Shown here in pieces: positions 9,834 through 17,751 of a stretch of DNA of 34,884 bases (positions within the stretch are counted from its first letter, which is position 1; each line of letters starts with the position of its first letter). The notes beneath the pieces were generated by a model. It had not been told where the DNA came from, made no database searches, and saw nothing but the letters and a program-made list of their open reading frames with translations. The DNA comes from Gemmatimonadota bacterium (lineage in GTDB: Bacteria; Gemmatimonadota; Gemmatimonadetes; Gemmatimonadales; GWC2-71-9). The stretch is from NCBI GenBank assembly GCA_011390645.1, contig JAABRY010000026.1:1-34884 (forward strand), written 5' to 3'. The translations under genes were made by a program, and so were the position numbers.

Positions 9834-11057
9834 TCACAGCCCTGCGCGTCGGGCCACGGCCGCCTCGAGCAAGGCGACCAATCGTGGCACCACCACGTCC
9901 TCTGCGTAGTGTTCGGCGACTGCTGGACGGGCTCGAACGGCGAGTGCCTCTCGGAACTCGGGGTCGCTCGCCATCCGCTCAAGCAGCGGTGCGAGGTCAG
10001 TCGGGTCGTCGAAGAGCACACCGGCAGAGGTCGCTGCCACGATTTCGGAGGCCGGGCCGACATTCCGTGCGAGGAAGGGGGTCCCTGCGGCAAGGGCCTC
10101 CAGCAGCACGAGCGGAAACGATTCATACCCCTTGGACGGCATCACCAATGCGATCGCATGGTGATAGAGGGCATCGAGTGCTCCGGGAGAGACTCGGCCG
10201 AGGAACCGGACACGCGGATATCCTTGCGCCAGGGAACGAAGCACTGAGGCATGAGTCCCGTCGCCGGCGATGACCAGCGCCGGACCCTCCGCACCAGCGA
10301 AGAGGGGCAACACGTCATCCAAGCCCTTCGGCTCTTCCAATCGTCCTGCAAAGAGGAAGTACGGCCCCGGGTGGGGCGAGTCGACCGGCAGGGTGCGCTC
10401 CTCCATGGCTGGGGACGGCACGAAGTTCGGGAGCACCTCGATCGGCCGGGTGATGCCCAGCTCGTGGTGCTTCTTTCGACTGAAATGGCTAAGCGCGATC
10501 ACCAGGTCGAGCTGGTCGACCGCCCGGGGAAGCAGCTCGGTATATCGCCAGAACTGGGGGGGGCGCTTGTGCTGCAGGGTGCACCGCACGCAAATGCGCT
10601 CGGTGCAGGGTGCGCCATCGCGATAGAGCAGGTGCGTCGGACAGACCAGCCAGTGCTCGTGCGCCATGTAGGCCATCACCGCCCCGGTCTTCCATCCGAG
10701 AATCTCCGGCGCCCCCATCAACGACGGATTGTGGAAAACCACCGCGTCGAACTTTCCGGGTGCGAGGATCTCCTGCAGCCGACGGCGGTGCACCATCGGA
10801 CGACCCAACTGGTGGGTCAGGAGCGTCCCCACAGCCCCCCAGCGGCTCTCCAGCGCGATGATGGTGAGGCCTGGGCCCTGCGCTGCCACTCCGATGGGGC
10901 GTTCCCCCCCCTTGAGCGTGCGGTAGGCCTCCGCGTCATACACCACGGTCACCTCATGGCCACGTCGCGCCAACGCGTGCGACCAGCGTTGCACGGCAAT
11001 ACCATCTCCGCCGAAGGTGTGGGGCGGGTAGAAGGTGGTGACCATGCAGATCTTCAT
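9834..11057 (-). CDS. glycosyltransferase family 4 (GT-B)
   Basis: MKICMVTTFYPPHTFGGDGIAVQRWSHALARRGHEVTVV, FAGRLEEPKGLDDVLPLF, MPSKGYESFPLVLLEALAAGTPFLA. Confidence 0.87.
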   Translation of the reverse strand: MKICMVTTFYPPHTFGGDGIAVQRWSHALARRGHEVTVVYDAEAYRTLKGGERPIGVAAQGPGLTIIALESRWGAVGTLLTHQLGRPMVHRRRLQEILAPGKFDAVVFHNPSLMGAPEILGWKTGAVMAYMAHEHWLVCPTHLLYRDGAPCTERICVRCTLQHKRPPQFWRYTELLPRAVDQLDLVIALSHFSRKKHHELGITRPIEVLPNFVPSPAMEERTLPVDSPHPGPYFLFAGRLEEPKGLDDVLPLFAGAEGPALVIAGDGTHASVLRSLAQGYPRVRFLGRVSPGALDALYHHAIALVMPSKGYESFPLVLLEALAAGTPFLARNVGPASEIVAATSAGVLFDDPTDLAPLLERMASDPEFREALAVRARPAVAEHYAEDVVVPRLVALLEAAVARRAGL

Positions 11058-11108
11058 CGAGACCGCCAGGATGCGTGAGGGGTAGCCACCCGGGACAGAA
11101 TACACACG

Positions 11109-11136
11109 ACGCCCCCCGCACCGCACGGGGGGGCGT
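11109..11136. repeat. GC hairpin ACGCCCCCC-N10-GGGGGGCGT between divergent glycosyltransferase genes
   Basis: Perfect 9-bp complementary arms read directly, ending 12 nt before the ATG at 11149. Confidence 0.75.
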
Positions 11137-11148
11137 TAGTTTTCCCGG

Positions 11149-12225
11149 ATGCGGATCCTCCAACTCGCGAAGTACTACTGGCCGCGCTCCGGCGGGATGG
11201 AGCGCGTGGTGCAGGGCCTTGCCGAGGGCCTCGTCGAACGTGGTCACGAGGTGGAGGTGGTCGCCGTCACGGCGTTCGGCGACCCGCGACCAGGACAGAA
11301 GCGTCGCGCAGCGGTGACGCGCGCGTGGTCGTTCGCCCCGGTGGGCACCCAGGAACTCGCCCCCACCTACATTGCTGCTGCGTGGCGACGGGCCGATGTG
11401 ATCCACCTCCATCACCCGCACTCACTGGCTGACGTGGCCTACGCGCTGCGCCCCTCATTGGCGCCGCTGGTCGTGACGCAGCATGCCGACTATCCCTCGG
11501 CCAAGTACAAGATTCCCGGCTGGTATGCGCTCAAGCGGGCCGAGGCGATCGTGGTGCCATCCTCGGCGCACATCGCACTCTCCCGCGAGTTGAAGGGATT
11601 CGAGAACAAGGTCGAGGTCATTCCCTTCGGCATTGATCAGGGCCGCTGGGAACTCGTCCCCCCCCCGCCTCCCGGGAATCCACCCCGCGCGATCTTCATC
11701 GGGCGCCTCGAGCGGTGGAAAGGGGTGGACTTCCTCCTGCGCGCCCTCGCGGAAGTCCCGGACCTTCGCCTCGACGTGGTGGGCACCGGTCCCGAGCGGC
11801 ACCGCCTGGAGACGCTGGCGCGCGCCCTCGCCGTGATGGATCGGGTGAAGTTCTGGGGCGAGTACCCCGACGAGGACCTGCCACGCCGGATGGCTGACGC
11901 GGACTTTCTGGTGCTACCATCGGTGACCGTCGACGAGATGTTCGGGATGGTGCTCCTCGAGGCCATGGCAGCCGGCCGTCCCGTGATCACGACCGATGTC
12001 CCGTCCGGGGTGCGCGAGGTGAACGTGCCGGGGGTCACCGGGTTGGAAGTCGGCATCCGCAACGTGCACGGACTCGCCGTCGCGATGCGCACGCTCGCCG
12101 AGGATCCGTTCCTGCGTACTCGGATGGGATTGGCGGGGAAGGCGAGAGTGCAGGAGCGGTTCACCGTCGATCGAATGACAGAGGCCTATCTCGACCTCTA
12201 CCGACGGGTACGTGCCCCGAAGTAG
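11149..12225 (+). CDS. glycosyltransferase family 4 (GT-B)
   Basis: MRILQLAKYYWPRSGGMERVVQGLAEGLVERGHEVEVV, FIGRLERWKGVDFLLRAL, DEMFGMVLLEAMAAGRPVITTDV. Confidence 0.9.
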   Translation: MRILQLAKYYWPRSGGMERVVQGLAEGLVERGHEVEVVAVTAFGDPRPGQKRRAAVTRAWSFAPVGTQELAPTYIAAAWRRADVIHLHHPHSLADVAYALRPSLAPLVVTQHADYPSAKYKIPGWYALKRAEAIVVPSSAHIALSRELKGFENKVEVIPFGIDQGRWELVPPPPPGNPPRAIFIGRLERWKGVDFLLRALAEVPDLRLDVVGTGPERHRLETLARALAVMDRVKFWGEYPDEDLPRRMADADFLVLPSVTVDEMFGMVLLEAMAAGRPVITTDVPSGVREVNVPGVTGLEVGIRNVHGLAVAMRTLAEDPFLRTRMGLAGKARVQERFTVDRMTEAYLDLYRRVRAPK

Positions 12226-12374
12226 GACCGTGGGGATGTGGATTCGCCGTTCGGCCTCTCGTCGGATCGTTTCGGGGGGGGGATTTGTAGGGGGAGGGGG
12301 GTATACGATTTGATGTCGTGTTGAAAAGTGATACTTGAACGCTGTGCCGTAAGTTGTTGTTTTTGTGTGTTATC

Positions 12375-12448
12375 GGCCTCGTAGCTCAGGCGGTTAGAGC
12401 AGCGGACTCATAATCTGACGGTCGGGGGTTCGAATCCCCCCGAGGCCA
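12375..12448 (+). tRNA. tRNA with CAT anticodon (Met elongator or Ile2 type)
   Basis: GGCCTCG/CGAGGCC acceptor, GCTC/GAGC D-stem, loop CTCATAA, T-arm GGGGG TTCGAAT CCCCC, discriminator A, CCA not encoded. Confidence 0.93.
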
Positions 12449-12497
12449 CTGGGTTGTCAGGATTGCCGGGAGGTTGTATCATCTGTCGGCCACATCA

Positions 12498-12571
12498 GGG
12501 CGATTAGCTCAGCTGGTTAGAGCGCGCGCCTCACATGCGCGAGGTCGGGGGTTCGAGCCCCTCATCGCCCA
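12498..12571 (+). tRNA. tRNA-Val (CAC)
   Basis: GGGCGAT/ATCGCCC acceptor, CGCGC-CTCACAT-GCGCG anticodon arm, T-arm GGGGG TTCGAGC CCCTC, discriminator A. Confidence 0.93.
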
Positions 12572-12653
12572 TCGCCCCGAACCACCCCGCTGGGTGGCGT
12601 AGGGACGCCGAGTCAGTCAGTGAGTGGAGCCTCCCGGGCTGGCTCGGAACGGG

Positions 12654-12697
12654 AAACCAAAGCGGTCGTGACCTCAGGGTCACGACCGCTTTGGTTT
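12654..12697. terminator. perfect 20-bp inverted repeat, likely bidirectional terminator between the tRNAs and the convergent kinase gene
   Basis: AAACCAAAGCGGTCGTGACC-TCAG-GGTCACGACCGCTTTGGTTT; T-rich ends on both strands. Confidence 0.85.
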
Positions 12698-12734
12698 TCT
12701 GCATCAAGTTGCGTCTTTTCAAGGAATTGTGGGT

Positions 12735-12759
12735 TGTGGAAAAGTCGTCGTGTGGATAA
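12735..12759 (-). promoter_or_regulatory. pair of DnaA-box matches (TTTTCCACA and TTATCCACA on the minus strand)
   Basis: TGTGGAAAA at 12735-12743 and TGTGGATAA at 12751-12759 in an AT-rich intergenic stretch. Confidence 0.55.
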
Positions 12760-12785
12760 CGTCTCCCGGCACGTTCACGACGCGG

Positions 12786-13787
12786 TCAATCGCCCAGCTC
12801 GTCCTCCCAGAGGGCGATGACTTCATGCGGGGAGACAGTGGCAGTACCGCGCTTGCCGACTTCCACACCTGCCGCCAGGTTTGCGAGCCAGGCCGCCTCC
12901 GCGACGTCCGCGCCGGCCGCCATGGCGCTTCCGAGCCAGGCCGTGACGGTATCGCCCGCCCCTGAGACGTCGAAGACCTCTCGCGCGATGCTGGCGGTTC
13001 TCCGGAGCGGTTGCCCATCGCTCACCAGCACCATCCCTTCGCCGCCCATTGTCAGCAAGAGGTGCTCTGCCTGCAATTTGACTCTGGCTGCCATGAGGTC
13101 GTGATCTTCCGCCGTGAAGCCATGGCCGAAGCCGAGTTCGAGCTCGCGACGGTTCGGCTTGAAGACCGTGACCCCCGCGTATCCGAAGAAGTGCCGCTCC
13201 TTGGGGTCCACGATGACGGGGATTCCTCGTCGGGCCGCGGCTGCAATCAGCTCGTGGATCAGGTCCGTGTTGAAAACTCCCTTGTCATAGTCTTCCAGCA
13301 GCAGCACATCGGCGTCAGCAAGGACGGCCAATGCGGCGCTCTCAAGTGCTCCACCGATCGCGGGGGGAATCGGCGTGGTGACTTCGTGGTCCAGCCGGGC
13401 AACCTGCTGCCCCCGGGCGATGATGCGCGTCTTGGCGGTGGTCGGCCGCCCGGCAACGGTCAGCACCCCGCTGGTTGCTACGCCCAGAGCCTCCAGCGTG
13501 GCGAGCAACACCTCGCCGGCGGCATCGTCTCCGCGTACCCCAACCAATGACGCCCTGCCTCCGAGCGCAGCCACGTTCGCTGCGACGTTCGCCGCGCCGC
13601 CGGGCGTGTCGCGCTCCTCCGCTACGGAAATGACCGGGACCGGTGCCTCGGGAGAAATTCTTTCCACATCGCCGAGGAGGTAGCGATCCAGCATGAGATC
13701 GCCGACGACGACCACGTGGACATTGCGCATCGCCTGGAGCAACTCGGCGAGGCGCTGACGGGTGAGGGGACGGAGGGTTTCGGTCAT
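12786..13787 (-). CDS. hldE: D-glycero-beta-D-manno-heptose-7-phosphate kinase (RfaE1/HldE kinase domain, PfkB family)
   Basis: VVVVGDLMLDRYLLGDVERISPEAPVPVISV, PGGAANVAANVAALGG, VDPK, DVSGAGDTVTAWLG. Kinase domain only, no nucleotidyltransferase domain. Confidence 0.87.
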   Translation of the reverse strand: MTETLRPLTRQRLAELLQAMRNVHVVVVGDLMLDRYLLGDVERISPEAPVPVISVAEERDTPGGAANVAANVAALGGRASLVGVRGDDAAGEVLLATLEALGVATSGVLTVAGRPTTAKTRIIARGQQVARLDHEVTTPIPPAIGGALESAALAVLADADVLLLEDYDKGVFNTDLIHELIAAAARRGIPVIVDPKERHFFGYAGVTVFKPNRRELELGFGHGFTAEDHDLMAARVKLQAEHLLLTMGGEGMVLVSDGQPLRRTASIAREVFDVSGAGDTVTAWLGSAMAAGADVAEAAWLANLAAGVEVGKRGTATVSPHEVIALWEDELGD

Positions 13788-13844
13788 GGCCGAAAGCTAC
13801 TCGATGTCGCTCCGGTCAAGGCGAATAGGTATCTTCGGCCCCCT

Positions 13845-14846
13845 ATGACGCGTTTCGATATTGTAGCCACCCGAGGGAAGATCGTCGAATCGGTCCACCG
13901 CATTTCTGCGGTGGTCACGGATGCCGACGGTCAGCTCGTCGCGGCCTCCGGGTCCGCCGAGCTCGTGACCTACATTCGCTCGGCAGCGAAGCCGTTTCAG
14001 CTCTGGCCGCTGGTGCGGGACGGGGGCGTGGAGCGATTCGGACTTGATCCGGAGATGCTGGCGCTCGCATGTGGTTCCCACAACGCCGAGCCCGCCCATC
14101 GTCTGGTGGGCGCGCGTTGGTTGGAGAAGGTCGGACTATCGGAGGCAGACCTCTCGTGTGGAGGGCATGCCTCCCTCTCGGCCGCCGTGGCGCGGGAGAT
14201 GATCCGGACGGAGGTTGTCCCGACGCCGCTGTGGAGCAATTGCTCAGGGAAGCATGCGGCGCTGCTGGCACTGGCCCGGCTCCACGGCTGGCCGCTCGAG
14301 GGATATACGAAGCTCGGGCATCCGGTGCAGGACGCGGTCGCAGACTCGGTGGCACACTGGAGCGGGGTGCCTGCTTCGGCGCTGCAATGGGGCGAGGACG
14401 GCTGCACGGCTGCAGCCGTGGCACTACCGCTGACGGGTATAGCCACCGCGTGGGCGCGTCTGGGACAGAGCGATGATCCGGCGATGGCGACGATTCGTTC
14501 GGCCATGCTGGCGCACCCAGCGATGATCGCAGGCAGTGATCGCCTCGACACGGTACTGATGGAAGCGTGGCCCGGAAGGGTGCTCGCCAAGGTCGGGGCA
14601 GATGGTGTCTACGGCGCGGCGCTCCCCACGCTCGGTCTTGGCATCGGGCTCAAGGTGGAGGACGGTCACTTCCCGTCGGCTGGGCACGCCCTGATGGCCA
14701 TTCTCGACGCGGTCACCGCGCGGGTCGATCCGAGCGGCGATTGGCCGATGGATCGTCTCGTGTCGTGGCGTACACCACCCATCGTCAACACCCGAGGCAT
14801 CCCCGTCGGCGGAGTGGCCGTGCGGGGCGGTGTGACGTTCGCATGA
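13845..14846 (+). CDS. asparaginase (L-asparaginase II family)
   Basis: RGKIVESVHRISAVVTDADG, RSAAKPFQLWPLV, CGSHNAEPAH, NCSGKHAALLAL, EDGCTAAAVALPL. Confidence 0.85.
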   Translation: MTRFDIVATRGKIVESVHRISAVVTDADGQLVAASGSAELVTYIRSAAKPFQLWPLVRDGGVERFGLDPEMLALACGSHNAEPAHRLVGARWLEKVGLSEADLSCGGHASLSAAVAREMIRTEVVPTPLWSNCSGKHAALLALARLHGWPLEGYTKLGHPVQDAVADSVAHWSGVPASALQWGEDGCTAAAVALPLTGIATAWARLGQSDDPAMATIRSAMLAHPAMIAGSDRLDTVLMEAWPGRVLAKVGADGVYGAALPTLGLGIGLKVEDGHFPSAGHALMAILDAVTARVDPSGDWPMDRLVSWRTPPIVNTRGIPVGGVAVRGGVTFA

Positions 14847-15514
14847 CCGACAAGGATCCGACCATGTCCGAATCAGCCCAGCACGATGCACTTGATGCTC
14901 CCACCCGCGCCCTGGTGGGTCTCGCCGCGGCGATCGCCCAGGGTGATGAACCCGCGATCCGCGAGGAGGTGGCCGAAGCGGTCAGCGCCGCGGTGCCTGC
15001 AGTGTGGGTGGATGAACTGCTGCTGCAGTCGGTCCTGATGGTGGGATGGCCCCGGACGCTGGTCGCGGCGGCGGCCTGGCGCAAGGCCGTGCCGCAGGTC
15101 ACGGAGAGTGCGATGACCGATCTCGATTACGCTGCCCATGCCGAGTGGACGGCGCGAGGCGAGGTCACCTGCGGGATGATCTACGGCGACAACTACGCGC
15201 GCCTGCGCCGCAACGTCAGCGCCCTGCATCCGGCCCTCGATGCGTGGATGGTCACCGAGGGGTATGGTCGCACGCTGTCGCGACCGGGCCTCGACCTGCT
15301 GCGCCGTGAACTGTGCACCGTGGCGCAGACTGCGGTGCTCGACACCCCGCGTCAGCTGCATTCTCATTTGCGTGGGGCCCTCCACGCCGGCGCGGACCCG
15401 GCGATGGTGGAGGCCGCGCTTGGCGTGGTCAATCCGTTTCTCGATTACGACCACTGGAAAGCCGTCAAGGACCTCTGGGATGGGGTTCGTGATGCCTGGG
15501 AGAGTCTGGCATGA
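14843..15514 (+). CDS. carboxymuconolactone decarboxylase (CMD) family-like protein
   Basis: LDLLRRELCTVAQTAVLDTPRQLHSHLRGALHAGADPAMVEAAL layout typical of the CMD fold; ATGA overlap at 14843. Confidence 0.65.
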   Translation: MTDKDPTMSESAQHDALDAPTRALVGLAAAIAQGDEPAIREEVAEAVSAAVPAVWVDELLLQSVLMVGWPRTLVAAAAWRKAVPQVTESAMTDLDYAAHAEWTARGEVTCGMIYGDNYARLRRNVSALHPALDAWMVTEGYGRTLSRPGLDLLRRELCTVAQTAVLDTPRQLHSHLRGALHAGADPAMVEAALGVVNPFLDYDHWKAVKDLWDGVRDAWESLA

Positions 15515-16602
15515 GTTTCGTCGATCGCGTGACCGTCGAAGTCTGGGCAGGGCGGGGGGGGGACGGCGCCTCGTCCATGGCCCGCTTCAAGTTCGAGCCG
15601 AAGGGTGGCCCTGATGGTGGGGATGGTGGCCATGGGGGCCACGTCCTCGTGCGTGCCAACAACAACCTCTCGACCCTGCTCGACTTCCGGTACCACAGCG
15701 CGTGGCGGGCCGAGCGCGGCGTGCATGGCAAGGGCAAGAAGATGACCGGGGCCACGGCCCCCGACCTCGTGTTGCCGGTGCCACCGGGGACCGTGATCGA
15801 GGATGCCGACACCGGGGAGTGGATTGGCGAAGTCCTCGCCGACGGCGACGAACTGCGCGTGGCCAAAGGTGGTCGTGGCGGTCGCGGCAACGCGCGCTTT
15901 GCCACTGCGACGCACCGGGCGCCCCGCGAGTGGGAGGAGGGCGGGGAAGGGCAGCACCGTCGTCTGACGCTCACGCTCAAGCTGATCGCCGACGTCGGCC
16001 TCGTGGGTGAACCGAACGCAGGAAAAAGCACCCTCTTGTCAGTCATCAGTGCCGCGCGTCCGAAGATCGCGGACTATCCCTTCACCACGCTCCAGCCGAA
16101 CCTGGGCGTGGTCGGACTCTCGGGCAGCCGCACGTTCGTGGTGGCCGACATTCCGGGGATCATCGAGGGGGCGCACGAAGGGAAGGGGCTGGGGCTGACG
16201 TTCCTTCGGCATGTGGAGCGGACGCGGGTGCTGGCGTACCTCGTGCCGCTCGACGCCGAGGAGCCGCAGGCCGTGTTCGACGCCATCCGCCGTGAAGTCG
16301 CGCTCTACAGTGCGGTGCTGGCGGAGAAGCCGTTCATCGTGGTGATGAGCAAGCGCGACTTGCTCCCGGGTGATGCGCCGCTTCCAGCGCTTGAGGTGGC
16401 GGACGCCGCCGGAGTGGTCGCCATTTCGTCCGCGGCTGGTGACGGCCTCGAAGAGTTGACCGAATTGCTGTGGCGCACCGTGGCTGAAGCCCGGATGCAC
16501 GATTTCCACGAGACCGAGCCCCCGCAGGGGGCGGGGGACGATGCCGACGACGAATGGGACCTCGATTGGAGTGAAACTCCCCCCCCCGACGACTCCGCCT
16601 GA
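15511..16602 (+). CDS. obgE: GTPase ObgE/CgtA
   Basis: FVDRVTVEVWAGRGGDGASSMARFKFEPKGGPDGGDGGHGG, GLVGEPNAGKSTLLSVISAARPKIADYPFTTLQPNLGVV, DIPGIIEGAHEGKGLG. Confidence 0.95.
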   Translation: MSFVDRVTVEVWAGRGGDGASSMARFKFEPKGGPDGGDGGHGGHVLVRANNNLSTLLDFRYHSAWRAERGVHGKGKKMTGATAPDLVLPVPPGTVIEDADTGEWIGEVLADGDELRVAKGGRGGRGNARFATATHRAPREWEEGGEGQHRRLTLTLKLIADVGLVGEPNAGKSTLLSVISAARPKIADYPFTTLQPNLGVVGLSGSRTFVVADIPGIIEGAHEGKGLGLTFLRHVERTRVLAYLVPLDAEEPQAVFDAIRREVALYSAVLAEKPFIVVMSKRDLLPGDAPLPALEVADAAGVVAISSAAGDGLEELTELLWRTVAEARMHDFHETEPPQGAGDDADDEWDLDWSETPPPDDSA

Positions 16603-17707
16603 CCTCAGCGCGGAGCGCCTCGCGTGGATCGCGCTGGCCTCCCTTCCCAACCTCGGGCCGCGACGGATCGCGGCCCTCCTCTCCATCTTCGAGTCACCTT
16701 CCGGCATCCTGTCGGCCTCGCGTCAAGCGCTGGGGGCAGTGGAGGGGATCTCGATCAGACTCGCCGAGGAGATCCGCGGCGCATCCGCGGCAGACGCGCA
16801 CGCCCTGATCGCACGGGCGGATGCCGCGGGTCAGGTTGTCCTTGTGCCGAGCGACCCCGCGTTTCCGCCACTGCTGCGCTCGATCCCCGATCCCCCGCCG
16901 CTCCTCTACGCACGCGGCGACCTTGCGTGGTTGGATCGCCCGGCGGTGGCGATCATCGGCAGTCGCGGCCACTCGCGCTATGGCGAGGAAGTGGCCGCGG
17001 CCCTCGCCCGCGAGGCGGTCGGGGCCGGCGCGGTCGTGGTCAGCGGCATGGCGCGCGGGCTGGACGCGATCGCGCATCGGGCCGCGCTTGATGCGGGGGG
17101 GGGGACCATCGGCGTCCTCGGCGCCGGGGCGGATATCGTCTATCCCGCACAGAATCGCGGCCTGTACGACCGGGTGCTGGCGCATGGGCTGCTCCTCACG
17201 GAAAGTCCACCGGGCGAGCGCCCGATCCGTGGATCGTTCCCGCGCCGGAACCGGATCATCAGTGGACTGGCGCAATGGCTCGTCGTGGTCGAAGCGGCCG
17301 AGGCGTCCGGCACCCTCATCACCGTCGGCACCGCGCTGGAGCAAGGACGGGACGTGCTTGCGGTCCCGGGCCCGATCACGTCGCTCACCTCGCGCGGCAC
17401 CAACCGCCTGCTCCGTGATGGCGCGACCCCGATCCTGGCGCCCGAAGACCTGGCCGAAATGCTCGGCGCAACCCACGCAGGCCATGGCGCGGCACCCGGC
17501 CCCGTCCCGGCGCCGTGCACGCTCTCGGCCGATGAAGCGTGCGTCCTCGGGGCACTCTCCCTCGAGCCGATGCAGGTCGATGCCGTGACGCTTGCCGCGG
17601 GCCTGCCAACGGGGGTGACCCTCGGTGTCCTCCTCGGTCTTGAACTCGGCGGGCTGGTGGAGCAGTTGCCGGGAGCGCAGTACCGGCGTCGGCTGCAGTG
17701 GGGCTGA
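16571..17707 (+). CDS. dprA: DNA-processing protein DprA/Smf
   Basis: YPPLL-type region, AIIGSRGHSRYGEEVAAAL, VVSGMARGLDAIAHRAALDAGGGTIGVLGAGADIVYPAQNRGLY, FPRRNRIISGL; start GTG 16571 or ATG 16541, overlapping obgE. Confidence 0.92.
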   Translation: MKLPPPTTPPDLSAERLAWIALASLPNLGPRRIAALLSIFESPSGILSASRQALGAVEGISIRLAEEIRGASAADAHALIARADAAGQVVLVPSDPAFPPLLRSIPDPPPLLYARGDLAWLDRPAVAIIGSRGHSRYGEEVAAALAREAVGAGAVVVSGMARGLDAIAHRAALDAGGGTIGVLGAGADIVYPAQNRGLYDRVLAHGLLLTESPPGERPIRGSFPRRNRIISGLAQWLVVVEAAEASGTLITVGTALEQGRDVLAVPGPITSLTSRGTNRLLRDGATPILAPEDLAEMLGATHAGHGAAPGPVPAPCTLSADEACVLGALSLEPMQVDAVTLAAGLPTGVTLGVLLGLELGGLVEQLPGAQYRRRLQWG

Positions 17708-17751
17708 GCGCGTCCCCTTGCCCCGGACCCGGCGCGGGCTAGGATAAAGGG

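Noticed and set aside
8697-10247. 516-aa plus-strand ORF over the glycosyltransferase genes
   Set aside because: Antisense to two GT-B genes with clear motifs; no protein-like motifs of its own.
12531-12759. ORFs 12531..12722 (-) and 12535..12759 (+), with EGLEPPTSRM and GGSSPSSPI-like peptides
   Set aside because: These peptides are translations of tRNA-Val sequence, a common annotation artefact, plus the terminator hairpin.
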